A stretch of 64,000 bases of DNA, from positions 307,061 through 371,060 of the forward strand of contig WTPW01000617.1 of NCBI GenBank assembly GCA_009809945.1, written 5' to 3'. Shown here piece after piece: positions 1 through 11,430 of the stretch (position 1 is the stretch's first letter; every line of letters begins with the position of its first letter). Made by a program: the position numbers and the translations under genes. The notes under the pieces are model-generated. The model searched no databases. It was given only the letters and a program-made list of their open reading frames with translations, and was not told the DNA's origin. The stretch comes from Gigaspora margarita (lineage: Eukaryota; Glomeromycota; Glomeromycetes; Diversisporales; Gigasporaceae).

Positions 1-3000
1 TTGTTGTGCAATAGCAGCACGTTGTTGATGCATAACCAGGGCTTGAATTTGATTTGCATTAGGAACATGTGGCCTATAAGACATCCCTGTAGGAACCTGT
101 GGTCGCATTATCATAGGCTACAAGAATAAATAGGAAATGTAAAATAATGTAAAAGTACAAGACACTAAATAAGATCTACAAATGTCATACCCGTACATGT
201 GCTTGATATGCAAGTGCTGCAGCTTGTCGTTGTTCTAATAAAGCTGCTTGTGCTTGACGTTCGTGCTCTGATTTTATTCTACTTAATTCAATCGGAGACA
301 GAACTTTATTTCCGAACGGAATAGATTGATCTATAGTTTTCTTCATTTGTCCTGAACATAAAATTAAACATACTTTAATAAAAAATATATACATACAACC
401 ATATTATTAATTTCTTACCTTGTTTCATAGCCGCATCCTGTCGTTTCTTCGCTGATTTCCTCATCGCTTCCATCAAATTGGAATTTCGGCGTGGCTTCAT
501 AATTTCTTGTCTTTGTATTTTTTTTGGTAAATCTCTTTTTGGTCTGTTCGATATTGTGGAAGGACCAGCTGTCGATGAAGTTTCATCATTGGTATCAGGA
601 GTTGATATACTATTCGAGTCCTCGGTCCATTCTTGATAGTCAAACTGAGACATATCCTCTTTTTGTGTCCAACGATTAAAACAAGCCCATGGAGTCCTTG
701 GATAACCAGTAATAATGCCACGAATGGAATTCCATGTGTCAGCAATCAACTCCCAATTATATTGGTATTGCTTCGTTAAAGACATCAGCAACTCATCATC
801 TTCTGGATACCATGCGTAAGATGGTTCTTGATCTGGTCGTGGAGCTTTAACATAAATTTTGGGTTGTTGCTCATAAGGTTGTTGTGGCGCAAACACTATA
901 TGAATAATAATAATCACGTTAAACAACTTTAAAACACGATGCTTGAAACTAAAATGCACAGCTTACACATCATTGGACTAGTTGTCTTGTCAACTACTTC
1001 TATACAATCATTTTCTGTTCTCATTTTTTTAATAGCTCTTCTTCTTGCAGCTTTCTCTTCATAATTCATTTATTTATTAATTTGTAAGAGCAAAAAAAAA
1101 AAAACTATTTTTTTTAGTTTACGACTATTTGACAAGTAGCTCTAATAATTATTGAGTTATAGAATCCTTACCACTCTTTGGCCGACGCAACATGTGCTTC
1201 GAAATTTGTATGACGCGATTGCAATGAATATTGTCGTAGTAAATATCTTTTTCAGAAGGCCGTTGAAGTGGTTCATATGGGGGTAGATCTGGAAATATCG
1301 AATCCACATCATAAACTTGACCATCTGGCCCATCTAAACAACATAAGAATGCATCCGCCGGTAAATTGATAACTTTTTGCCGTAAAGTCAGTAAAACGCT
1401 AGGCGCTATCGGGGGTGGCATTATTATAGAATCATTGCTTTTTATATTCGCTTGGTTAATATCAGGCCTTGTTGACACGTCATCATCGACCGACTCGACA
1501 TCAATCATTTCATCAGAAAGCATCGATTGATTTACTGGAAGATCATTCAGATCTTGTGCTCCGTCATCCGGCTCGGACTTTACATGATTTATTTCACCAT
1601 CAGACGTGGCTATGAAGAATTTGAGTTCGCGTTATACTATATATAGGTAGATAAAAAGAAGCATACATGAAATTTAATAAAGTACAAATACTGCTCGAGG
1701 ATGCTTCCTCGTGGCTTTCATGTACATTAATTTGATGTACGGGAGTATTTCTACCAGGAATTCGACTCTAATAAAACGAGTAATTAATGCGATCAATTGA
1801 CTTCGAACAAAGTCCAGAAAATCATATATCAATTAATCATAACACGAATTCCATACATTAACGCATACATCTGCTTTATTTTCAGCTTGAAACCACGCTT
1901 TCACCCAACGACTCACATGGAATGCTGCAGCAATTTTCCACTTTCGTTCTTTTTTAAAGTCTTTTTGCATCCACGACTAAAAGTATTTTCATTTACAGTT
2001 AAATTAAAAATAAATAATAAACTTATTTTTATCGAAGACAATTTATTCATATAAATCGCGTACCATTTCATCAAGCAAATAATCCCAATGAGTGTAATTT
2101 CTCGGTGGATCCCTAAATGATTCAATTTGCTGGAAGCTCCACATTCCATTATGGTTTAATTGATCAATGCGTTCTAAAACTCTAATGTTTTTAACCTCTT
2201 CACGTGCAACCTTTGGATTGTTTTAAATTTGATATAAGGCTTATGTAAAATTGAAATGTTTTTTGAAGGTAAAATGGGTTAAAATTTTTACCGTCCAATT
2301 TTCAGTTAGCAAGGCTTTTTTTGGATTCTGAAGTAATTTGTATAATGGCTGATTATTATAATTAGAAATAAGTGTTTCCCGATCAAATGATCGAGATTGA
2401 TTGTGTTCCAATCCTCGACCCATCGAAGCAGCAACCATTGGTTTCGCTTCTCCGTTCCTAGGCAAAACAGTAGAAACTCGCTGGGGTGTTTGTTTTCTTT
2501 GCGGAATAGTAAGTTTGGTTGTAGGAAGTTTAAACCCAGTTGCTGTCGTTGGAGAAGTTGAGGTAACAGAAGAACCAATGGAAGAGTGTCTCTGCCGTAG
2601 TTTGAAAAAAAAAAAAGGTGGTGGTGATACGTTTGATAGTATAGAAATTATTTGTCGAAAGAAATTCACACACATACCTCCGCGTCCTTTAGAATTTCGT
2701 CGACACTTTTTGGATTAATCGCACCGCTGGCAGCGCGAGTTATCATACGTTCAACAGGAGGTAGTGAAACTCGTTTTTGTTTCTTCACTTGTGTTGTTTG
2801 GTCGCCTTGGTTTTGTGACTGAATATTCGATTGATATGTTTGTGACGCTTGAGATTTGTTTGTTAAAAATGTGGCACTTTGACTAGCAGTTTTGAAAATA
2901 GGTTGTGAGCTATATAAAGCAAGAAGTTTTCGGTGAACGTGACGAAAGATAATTGTTTAAAGTTTTATAGTTATTTTAGTATCTTATGAATCACGTTTGA

Positions 3001-3752
3001 TAGCTCATGATCATTACTAAGCCACCCAAAGTTTCCCACCACTGTTATACAAAAAAAGTAGCCAATGACAGACCAACCTTTTCACTGCATCCATATTTTC
3101 AGGTAGCTGGTGTTTGTGCAAAAATTCTTGCAATTTTGTTTGATCGACTTTGGAAACGTCTATCTCTGTCATGTAATCAGATTTATCAGATTTACTTATC
3201 ATATAGAACAACTCCTTCAATACGGATTCGCGGCTATCGAGTATCTCTCTAGCGGATGCATTAAATTTACAGATTAAAACCAAATGTTGTTTGCACACAG
3301 ATAATAGAAAATTTACGCTAATTAGCAAGAATTACTTGTATTCTTGTTTTCTGCGCTCTTCGGCCTTTTTTCTAAGTTCCTGTATGTTTGACTGTAAAAT
3401 AATAAATACGAACGTGGGTTAGTATTTCTACTGCGTATAGCACGTGACAATATTTAAGCCACTGCTTCTTGCAACAGGCTCAACGTTATCTTCAAGAAAG
3501 TCTAAGATTAAAAAAAAAAAAAAAACCAAAAACAACCATAAAAAAAAGTACAAGTTGACCGTTCTTGAAGTTAACGAGATATTACTTAAGTCACTGAAAA
3601 GGTTCCAAAGTCAAATCGACCTTCTTTAAAGCAAGTAATTACAAGCTTTTGAATCAAGCAAAGATTCAAAGATTTAAGCTTACCGTTAAAGAATCATCAC
3701 CTGATACATTAGTGTCCTTCCCCTTTGAAGAGTGTGAAGCATCTGTGTCCAT
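1..3752 (-). CDS. EAF1: EAF1/VID21, NuA4 scaffold (3' end off window)
   Basis: Scaffold subunit of the nuclear NuA4 histone H4/H2A acetyltransferase. I joined 13 exons, each with GT/AG borders and matching phase: about 3685-3752, 3336-3391, 3078-3248, 2678-2909, 2292-2591, 2064-2210, 1869-1976, 1692-1767, 1172-1609, 967-1056, 419-895, 191-351 and <1-117, giving about 814 residues. The HSA domain (about residues 277-361; ERIDQLNHNGMWSF, then KKERKWKIAAAFHVSRWV) is where actin-related proteins bind in this family. The SANT/Myb domain (about 575-645) has WYPEDDELLMSLT and NWELIADTWN, followed by a basic stretch (KPRRNSNLMEAMRKSAKKRQ) and Q/A-rich sequence, as in fungal Vid21. The upstream RVSLPPVERMITRAAS block also fits. 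Family members run to about 1000 residues, so roughly the last quarter lies left of the window. The first-exon border may be off by a base. No disabling lesion is seen. Confidence 0.9.
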
Positions 3753-4508
3753 AGTAACTTATGCAAAAGTATAGGTTAAAAGATTTAGGGCAGGAAGCCC
3801 TTGAAGGTCATTACAATAACGAAGGAAGAATTTTTGGCTGTTTGGGGGTTTTTTTTATTGGTTTTTTTTTTGCTTCAGGTTTTGATTAATAATAAGTGTA
3901 GATTCTATACAAACAAGGTGACGTAGCAGGCAGTTGGAGGTTTTTGATATAAAAACTATTTCAGTGCCGGTGTAAAATTTTCATCAGAAAGGAACTGCGG
4001 CTTATGAGTTCTAGTAGGGCGTGTAGAATATATTTGAAAATCATTGTTTAACTGTTGTTTGATTGGTACAGTGCGACCACCCTAAAAATTTTGTTAAAAA
4101 ATGATCACGTTTTTAATTGTCGTTATATAACAGATAACGAATTTTACGGACAGTGCTTAGGGACAGTGTAAATTTATGTGATTGGTTAACAGTAATTAAT
4201 AATATCACGTGAATTTTCTCCGTTCCTAACGTTATTAAGCATTTATATATTATATACTAAAAAGGGGGGTTTTTTTTTTTTGATTAATTAATTAATTTAA
4301 AAAACATTTTTTAGCTTTTTTTTCTTCATAATTTTTTATACTTTTATGATTCTTTTGAAATGGGCTTTTATATTTAATAGTTTTAAAACAATATTTTTTT
4401 TTATATAAATAAATTATAATTATTTTAAATTCAAGAATTATATTTGAGTAAGCTTTCAAATTTAATTTGCTTTTGATTTGTTGTTAATAAATTATAATAA
4501 GGATGAGT
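3753..4508 (-). promoter_or_regulatory. Upstream region of EAF1
   Basis: Non-coding sequence in front of the EAF1 start. It has T-runs near 3850-3880 and 4265-4282, a CACGTG palindrome near 4205, and a GATCACGT near 4101. Promoter function is inferred from position only; no TATA box can be singled out in such AT-rich DNA. Confidence 0.3.
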
Positions 4509-4723
4509 TTATTTGTAACAGCCTGTTACACACTTATTTGTAACAGCCTTTTATTTATAACTCAAAATTTTACTAAGATAACTCTATTGCACTTCTAACA
4601 AATAATGATCCTCTCACAATTCTGTATTAATCTTGATACTAACTCTAACTTTAACTCTATTTAACATTAATATGGCCTTATGGGCTGTTACAAATAAGTG
4701 TGTAACATGCTGTTGCAAATAAG
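4509..4723. mobile_element. MITE with 42-bp inverted repeats
   Basis: The left arm carries TTATTTGTAACAGCC twice, 20 bp apart, and the right arm (4683-4723) carries the same pair inverted. The centre is AT-rich and non-coding. The arms are about 90% complementary. No target duplication is obvious. It is too small to encode anything, so it is called non-autonomous. Confidence 0.6.
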
Positions 4724-5347
4724 TTTTTTTTATATTAAAATAAATTTGTTTTTTAACAAATTTATAATAAAGAATATGACTAGAAATAACTTGTAGTGAT
4801 TGATCGTCACCCCTAGATATTTTAGAATTAGAGCAAAATTATAGAAATTTTGTTTTTTATATATTAAATATAGTTCAGATATAAGGTCCAATTTTAGTTT
4901 TTATAAGATTTTTGAATATTCTAAACATTTTTATTTAGAGTATCTAATTCTGTTTACTTAGTATGTTTTAAAGATATGCTTAAATTTAATTTTAAATTTT
5001 AAATAATTTAATTGATAATCCATTTTCAAATGAGTGAGCCATATATAGTAAATTGTGACGTACAGATCTCTATGATTTATTATATAAAATTGCTAAGCTA
5101 CAAATATCACTTTATGACAAAGTAAAGTCATTTTTCTACTAAGTAAATATATCTTTAATTTTTAAATAAACTTGTAAAGCATCATTTTCTGATTCTAATT
5201 TAATATTATTAAAATCTGTTTAGTAGATGCAAAGATATTGCTATAAAATGATTTGTCAACCAATATAAACAAACTATTGTTTACATGAAATGGTATTTTT
5301 GACCATAGTAAATCTCATAGTCATATGCATTACAATTTACTATATAT
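4724..5347. other. AT-rich stretch, no gene seen
   Basis: No open frame with protein-like composition. Contains an ATAGTAAATTGTGACG segment near 5047 and a similar AGTAAATCTCATAGTC segment near 5308, weakly inverted. Nothing else is supported. Confidence 0.4.
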
Positions 5348-5577
5348 TGTTATATTAGTTAAATTTTAGTATTAGAAAAAATATCATATAGATATAGTAC
5401 AAATTTTATTGAACCAATCAAATCTGTAGTATTAGTTTTAGTAGAAAAACTTTTCTCCGTTCTTAGAAAGAAAGTAATTTTGCTACAGTTCATATAATAA
5501 CTTATCTTAGTCTACTATCTTAGTCTACTATCATAGTTCACTATCATAGTCTACTATCATAGTTCACTATCATAGTT

Positions 5578-5993
5578 AGGGATGTTAATAGAGTAAGGTA
5601 CTCCAGAGTAACTATGGAGTATAACCCACTTCATACTGGTATGGTCTAGATATGACACCACCTCGGATTACTAAGATATTATTAATAGGAGTAATTGCTC
5701 CAAAGTAATACTACTAATACAAAATGGATTATACTCCAGAGTATTATTGTATATATATTTTTTACCGTATTTCCCCAAAATAAGGTAGCATGTTTTCAGG
5801 AAAATACGGTACTATAAACTCCGGATTATTACATAGTGCTTAACATATAGTACTCCGGGTTATACTCTGGATTATACTCTGGGTTACACTTTGAAGTATG
5901 CTCTGATTCATACTTCAGTGTGGTGTGGTGTTAAGGGATACTCTGCCAGAGTATGCACCACACCACCCTGGAGCACTCCGTTAACATCCCTAA
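5578..5993. mobile_element. MITE inside left LTR (hAT-like)
   Basis: Ends AGGGATGTTAA and TTAACATCCCT with flanking TCATAGTT on both sides (8 bp, hAT-like, though the surrounding tandem array makes this call ambiguous). The interior is dense in ACTCCRGAGTA palindromes. A 45-bp TACCGTATTT hairpin sits at 5765-5809. The element is absent from the right LTR, so it inserted after the LTR element did. Confidence 0.65.
5765..5809. mobile_element. 45-bp TA-flanked mini-hairpin
   Basis: CCGTATTTCCC...AGGAAAATACGG flanked by TA on each side. It is either a tiny Tc1/mariner-type deletion derivative or a hairpin intrinsic to the host MITE. Confidence 0.35.
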
Positions 5994-6367
5994 TCATAGT
6001 TCACTATCATAGTCTACTATCATAGTTCACTACCTTAGTTCGCTATCTTAGACTACTATTATAGTTCACTATTATGAAAATCCCAAGTTTTTACAGATAT
6101 ATAAATCCTGTCTTTTCTTTCAAGGCAGGGCAGATTCTGTTAAAAGGTTCTGTTCGTTACTTCTTTCTCTTTATAAATATATTTGTACTTAAAAAAAAAA
6201 ATATTATATCTAATAAATTAATATTATCCTTTGATTATAAATCTTTTATCTTTGTACTCTATTCTTTTATTTTCTTGTTTAAATTTTCTCTTTATCTTCA
6301 CATTCCTTATCCTCTTACATGTTAAGTCAAGTGATATAGTTTCTTGCCTAAAAGTTACTATATTATA

Positions 6368-7193
6368 GTTTTGGTGACGACAACAGAACCTAAAACTCTT
6401 TGTGTTTGTGATTTTCAAACTTTTATTTAAAAATTTTTTTTTTTTCTTTTTCTTTTGTTTTTTTTTTCTTTCTTGCCTTTCTTCTTTTTTATTTAAATTT
6501 ACAAATTTTGTTCTTTATAAAAATTTTCTTCATCTACCTTCTTGTTGTAGTACAAAACTTCTTTGGGTTACACAAAAATACTACTTTATTGTTACACAAG
6601 CTCTAGCAATTATACTACTTGGATTCTTTATAATTGAACTTTTGAGTAACATTATACAAAATTAATTTTATCAAGTTCTCTTATTTATTACACACTATAT
6701 ACTACTTTATTTGAATTTTATATACCTCTAATTAACTTTTTATTATTGATTTTCTTGTTTCTTGCAAGCATTCTTGCTATTATTTATAAATTTTATTAAA
6801 TTCTTTTTAACTATAAATTAATTTTTTTAAAAAATGAAATATTTTTCCTTTAATCCTAAAGTTTATTATTTTTGGAAACAAAGAAAACAAAAGAGACTTT
6901 TAAAACAAAATATACTTTATCAAATTCTTATAACTTTATATTCAATTCTTAAACAAAATAATTATAAAATTTATTTACTTATAATCTTAAAAATTCTTCT
7001 TTAACAATTATATAATTTTTATTTTTATTATTTTCTTTTGAATTAAAATTTGATTTTGGATTTTGATTTTGGATTTAATGGCTTGGATCAATGAATATTT
7101 TATTTTTTCTTTATCATTTTTATTTTACAATTTTCTTTTATATTTAAGGAACATGAGCCCTATTTACAATTTCACCATTCATATTTGAATATA
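6368..7193. other. Internal region of LTR element, non-coding
   Basis: Begins with the candidate primer-binding site, then T-rich and AT-rich sequence. The open frames here are phenylalanine-rich translations of poly-T and show no domain. I see nothing coding. Confidence 0.5.
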
Positions 7194-7401
7194 GGTAGTC
7201 TTATCACTTCTGATACACTATATATTAATATAATAAATCAAAATTTTTATAATTAATATTTTAATTTAATTAATATAGTTTAAGCTAAGATTTTGGGAAT
7301 ATATATATTATAATTTTGAATAATAAAAATAAATACATTATATTTTTATTAAAATTTTTTTAATATCAATTAACAATTTTTATATAAAATTATTATATAA
7401 A

Positions 7402-7705
7402 TCTTTAAAAGTTCATAACTTTTGATCCACTGATCCGATTTTGATGATTTAACTACCAAAATGATCCTCTCAGTGAGAGGATTTTAATGAATCCAAAATT
7501 ATCAAAATCTGAATAAATAATCACGTGATCGGCAAAGTATTATATTATATTAATAATTATATAATATAAAATTTTATCAATCACGTGCCGCATAATTAGA
7601 TATTAACAATTTTGAATTCATTAGAATCCTCTCAATGAGAGGATCATTTTGGTAGTTAAATCATCAAAATTGGATCAGTGGATCAAAAGTTATGAATTTT
7701 TAAAG
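7402..7705. repeat. Palindrome, 95-bp arms
   Basis: Arms at 7402-7495 and 7612-7705 are nearly perfect inverted copies containing TTTAACTACCAAAATGATCC and CTCTCARTGAGAGG. The loop is about 115 bp and holds CACGTG twice. Related arms recur at 25020-25330, 32400-32850, 41830-42110, 47215-47940 and 53560-53650. Confidence 0.75.
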
Positions 7706-7718
7706 ATTTATATAATAA

Positions 7719-7973
7719 GGCCGTTTGAATTTATAATTTCGTTTAACGTTCCCTTAAGGAGCTTAAGCGTGGTGGGGGGAGGGGGGTCAAATTAAACAAA
7801 CATATTAAAATTGCAAAAAATAAACACATTATTATTGGTTGACTTATAAGCACGTGACTTATTGGAATCTGAAAACGAGATGAGCGTTCTGATTGGCCTG
7901 TTTAATTCTAGGGGGGAGCTCTTAGAGCTGGTGGGGGGGAGAACGTTAAACGAAATTGTAATTTCGAACAGCC
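7719..7973. mobile_element. PIF/Harbinger-type MITE, 255 bp
   Basis: Inverted ends GGCYGTTYGAA...AATTTCGTTTAACGTTC, about 34 bp, flanked by TAA on both sides (7716-7718 and 7974-7976). A 3-bp TWA duplication is the PIF/Harbinger signature. The interior has G-runs on one strand (GGTGGGGGGAGGGGGG near 7769). Confidence 0.7.
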
Positions 7974-8452
7974 TAACTTATATAATTAAAAATAACAATT
8001 TTATATGATAAATTGGCATTTTATTTAATATTATAACTTTTTTTGCTACATAATAATCTTATTTGAAATTTTGCATATGTTTTTCAAATAGTTACACCAA
8101 ATCACTTGCGTAATAGCACAAAAAAATATTTAATTTTGATTGGCTAATCTTATAAATACTAAAAAAAATCAATTTTTTATTAATTTTTTTAAAAAAATTG
8201 AATAAATTTAAAATTTTTTTAAAAAATATTGAATCAAAAAATTATCAATTTTTTTTATAAATATGTTCTACAAATATACAAATATTATAAATATTTTTTT
8301 AATTATTTATTAATATGTAAAAATTTAAGTTTTAAGATTTAATTTTAAGTATATCAGGTTCGTGTATCAGAAGTAATAAGACTACCAATAATATTGAATA
8401 TAAAAGAGTTATTATTTTTTTTTTGTTTGTCTAGACATTTTTACAATTTGAT

Positions 8453-8705
8453 TTTCTAATTCTATAGGAATTGAGGCTTAAAATGCTTGTGATTTTTGGA
8501 TTATTTTTTTTTGGAATTCCCTTATACTATTTTTTTATTATTGTTTTCCAATTCATTAGGAATTGAGGCTGGAATGCTTAAAACTTTTTGGTATTATTAT
8601 TTACTATTTTTTTTTTCCAATTTTGAATTAAGGCGGGAATCTTGAATTTTTATTTTTATTATTTTTTCTAATTCTTGGTGAATTGAGGCTTGATAAAGCT
8701 TTGTA
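8453..8705 (+). repeat. Four degenerate direct repeats in LTR interior
   Basis: Copies near 8453, 8545, 8615 and 8667 of YYAATTCNNNRGAATTGAGGC, followed in most by GGAATGCTT. AATTC...GAATT makes each a short hairpin. Spacing is 50-90 bp with T-rich spacers. Function unknown; could be a structured part of the element's RNA. Confidence 0.5.
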
Positions 8706-9336
8706 TTTAATGTAGATATATGGATTATTTATTTTATTCCTCTTAATTTATCATTATATTTTGGTTAACCACTCTTATTCAGATCTTTTATTTATCTATT
8801 ATTCGATTTTATTTATTAGTACTTTGATTAAGTATTAATATTTTTACAATTATTTTCTTTTGATAAAATTTTTTTTTGAACAATTATTTTATTTGCTATT
8901 TGCAAATAAATTTTAGTAGCTACTTCATCGATTATACCTTTTAAATTTTTGTTCACTTTTCGTCAAATTAATTTAAAAATTTTATTTTATTTTTTTAAGT
9001 TTCTTTTAATTATTTTTTTTTTAATCGATATATTTTTTTTTTTGCAAATAATTTTTCTTTTCGATTATATTTTTTTAAATTTTCACTTTATACTTTTCGT
9101 CAAACTAATTTATATTTACAATTTAATTTTGATTAAAAACTATTATTTTTCTTTCAAACTTATTATTATCGAAGCATTATATATTCTAACCGATAGAATA
9201 TATATACACAACTTTATTTTTTTTTTACTACTTCTATTTTTTTTTATTTTATTTATTACTTTTATATTTTATTTAAAAAAAAAAAAATAATAATAATATT
9301 TATATACATATATACAAAAAAATTTAACTATTATTA
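8706..9336. other. T-rich internal stretch, no gene
   Basis: Long T and AT runs. The plus-strand open frame at 8949-9290 is F/I/L-rich low-complexity translation and is not credible as a protein. Confidence 0.5.
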
Positions 9337-9407
9337 ATCATCATTGATTACAATAATTTCTCTATCATTATTTTCACTTTCTTCATCTACTTCTTCTTCC
9401 TCATCTT

Positions 9408-9721
9408 TCATATTAACAACTTCCTCCATACTTTCAATTTGTTTTTCTCTTTTTCTTTTTCTTCCTCTTCCTCTTCTTCTACTTCTTCATCTTCATCTCC
9501 CTCAGCTCTATATCTAAGATCATATGATTGTTCAAAACCCAGAACTAATAGAACTGTTCTCAAATAAGCCAGTTTATCTTTTCTCTTCTTTAATTCTTTT
9601 TTTACTTTAGCAAATTCTTTTTTCAATCTATAATAATTTTAATAACTATATAAAAAAAAAAAAAAATTTTTTTTTTTTACTTTTTAACTTCTTCGATATT
9701 ATTATTATTATCAGTATTATT

Positions 9722-9752
<31 letters not shown>

Positions 9753-9808
9753 TTACCAGCACAATGAAAGGAATGTTTTAAATGACTACGACGAAATGTA
9801 TGACCCAT
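9408..9808 (-). CDS. Possible two-exon gene, unknown function
   Basis: Not recognised. Exon 1 is 9681-9808, starting MGHTFRRSHLKHSFHCAG then an Asn run. The donor GTAAAA at 9675-9680 and acceptor ATTATAG join in phase to exon 2 (to 9627 and leftward). Exon 2 starts with a Lys-rich coiled-coil-like stretch (LKKEFAKVKKELKKRKDK), then LAYLRTVLLVLGFEQSYDLR, then an acidic tail. The frame stops at 9408, but a shifted frame continues acidic to about 9337 (NNDREIIVINDD), so there may be a third exon or a frameshift. It lies antisense within the interior of the LTR element, so it could be a captured host gene, an element accessory gene, or chance. The non-repetitive 40 residues argue against chance. 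Confidence 0.4.
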
Positions 9809-9984
9809 TGTATAGAAAAGAAAATAAAAATTTGAATTTTGGGTGAAAGCAAAGGTGTATGCAGTATGACATACAGCCCATAATATATTTAGAAAGATCA
9901 AACCACGTTAACAAATTTGATAATATGATTGGACAATTTTATATAAAAATTTAATTAACAAAAAAGATACAATTTTTGAATTAT

Positions 9985-10230
9985 TGTTGATTAGCAGTTG
10001 TGGTCTGGTAGTATTGATATGACAATTTACTGCAGTAGCTACATGTTTGATACCTACTAAAGATGTATGTAATACCTAGTACACTAAAGAGATATGCCTT
10101 ATGATCTGGTTGATTGATACAGTAGTCAGGTGATATTGATGCAAACGGCTATTTGGATAGCCGTATGTTCAATACCCACCAGGGATGTCTGTAAAGCTCT
10201 GTGCACTGAGGACACAGGTCTCGACTATGA
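9985..10230 (+). mobile_element. tRNA-like SINE remnant (tentative)
   Basis: GATAGCCGTATGTTCAATACCCACC resembles a tRNA T-arm/B box. The stretch before it (GTGATATTGATGCAAACGG) could be a worn A box. A second weaker set (TGGTCTGGTAG...TGTTTGATACC) lies 100 bp upstream, as in a dimeric SINE. It ends in a T-rich run containing an N. Confidence 0.3.
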
Positions 10231-10339
10231 ATTTTTTNTTATTATTATTATTTTTTTTTTATTAATTTTTTTTATATATATTATTATTACTTTTATATTA
10301 TTATTTAAACAAATTTTTATTCTTCGGAGCAAAATTTTC

Positions 10340-10353
10340 AAAGGAGGGAATAG
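10340..10353 (+). promoter_or_regulatory. Polypurine tract of LTR element
   Basis: AAAGGAGGGAATAG sits immediately before the 3' LTR. This is the position and composition of the primer for plus-strand DNA synthesis. Confidence 0.7.
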
Positions 10354-10963
10354 TGTTATATTAGTTAAATTTTAGTATTAGGAAAAATGTCATATAGATA
10401 TAGTACAAATTTTAATGAACCCATCAAATCTGTAGTATTAGTTTTAGTAAAAAAACTTTTCTCTGTTCTTAGAAAGAAGGTAATTTTGCTACAGTTTATA
10501 TGATAACTTATCTTAGTCTACTATCATAGTCCACTATCATAGTCCACTATCATAGTCCAATATCATAGTTCACTATCATAGTCCACTATTATAGTCCACT
10601 ATCATAGCCCACTATCATAGTTCACTACCTTAGTTCGCTATCTTAGACTACTATTATAGTTCGCTATTATGAAAATCTCAAGTTTTTACAGATATATAAA
10701 CCCTGTCTTTTCTTCCAAGGCAGGGCAGGTTCTGTTAAAAGGTTCTGTTCTTTACTTCTTTCCCTTTATAAAAATATTTGTACTTAAAAAAAATATATAT
10801 TATATCTAATAAATTAATATTATCCTTTGACTATAAATCTTTTATCTTTATACTCTATTCTTTTATTTTCTTGTTTAAATTTTCTCTTTATCTTCACATT
10901 CCTTACCCTCTTATATGTTAAGTCAAGTAATATAGTTTCTTGCCTAAAAGTTACTATATTACA
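10354..10963 (+). repeat. Right LTR
   Basis: 610 bp, TG...CA ends, uninterrupted 13-bp array at 10513-10640. A CCTGTCTTTTCTTCCAAGGC block near 10705 is shared with the left LTR. Confidence 0.75.
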
Positions 10964-11430
10964 ATATAGTTATACATTTTTCTCTTATTCAAAAATGGAT
11001 TATCAATTAATATATTGTTTTCAATTAAGAGTATAATATTATTAAATATTTTAAAATTTTTATTTAATTATACAAATTTTATTTTATATTTTGTTAGCTT
11101 TTTTTTCTATTTAGTAGTTATGCTCCAATTTTATTTCTTATATTTTGTACTAAATATATTATATATTGTTCATACTAGATTAACTATCAAATTAAAGTAC
11201 AACCCATCTGGTTGTTATTTATAAATATCTAAATATAATCTGCTATAGCAAAATTTCTCTCAATATAACCCATTATCAATAAACTTAAAGTATTCAAATT
11301 ACTAGCTAGAGTTTGTTAAATATTATAACTATTTACTTTTAAAACCTTCTTCTTTTAACTTTTCAAATAGAAGAATTCTATTAGAATAAAAACCAAACAG
11401 ATAATAAATAAAAAAAAAACTATACTATAA
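10964..11430. other. AT-rich spacer, no gene
   Basis: Holds a TATAATCTGCTATAGC-like segment near 11234 and nothing protein-like. Confidence 0.4.

Larger units (their letters stand above)
5506..6075 (+). repeat. 13-bp tandem array in left LTR (split)
   Basis: Unit CTATCATAGTYCA, whose core CTATNATAG is self-complementary. The array is broken at 5578-5993 by a MITE. The right LTR carries the same array unbroken at 10513-10640 with about 12 units, so it belongs to the LTR U3-like region. Confidence 0.7.
5348..6367 (+). repeat. Left LTR, with inserted MITE
   Basis: About 602 bp of LTR plus a 416 bp insertion (5578-5993). Identity to the right LTR looks like roughly 90% or more by eye, with scattered point changes, so the element is not very recent. 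Confidence 0.75.
7194..8386. mobile_element. 1.19-kb TIR element, possibly MULE-like
   Basis: Terminal inverted repeats GGTAGTCTTATYACTTCTG, near-perfect over 25 bp. TTGAATATA (9 bp) sits directly left (7185-7193) and recurs 7 bp beyond the right end (8394-8402), so a 9-bp duplication is possible but not exact. No transposase. It carries a 95-bp-arm palindrome (7402-7705) and a nested PIF-type MITE (7719-7973). Confidence 0.6.
5348..10963 (+). mobile_element. LTR retrotransposon, non-autonomous (LARD-like)
   Basis: Two directly repeated LTRs (5348-6367 and 10354-10963) both begin TGTTATATTAGTTAAATTTT and end near TTACTATATTA(C/T)A. The right LTR follows a purine run (AAAGGAGGGAATAG), which is the expected polypurine tract and sets the plus orientation. 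The left LTR is followed by TTTTGGTGACGACAAC, a candidate primer-binding site that I could not match to a tRNA. The 4 kb interior shows no Gag, protease, RT or integrase, so this is a non-coding derivative that would need enzymes from elsewhere. The flanks (TATAT left, ATATA right) could be an offset 5-bp duplication. Confidence 0.75.

Noticed and set aside
8949..9290. 113-residue open frame rich in Phe, Ile and Leu
   Set aside because: Translation of poly-T and AT-rich sequence; no mixed composition, no splice signals, no domain.
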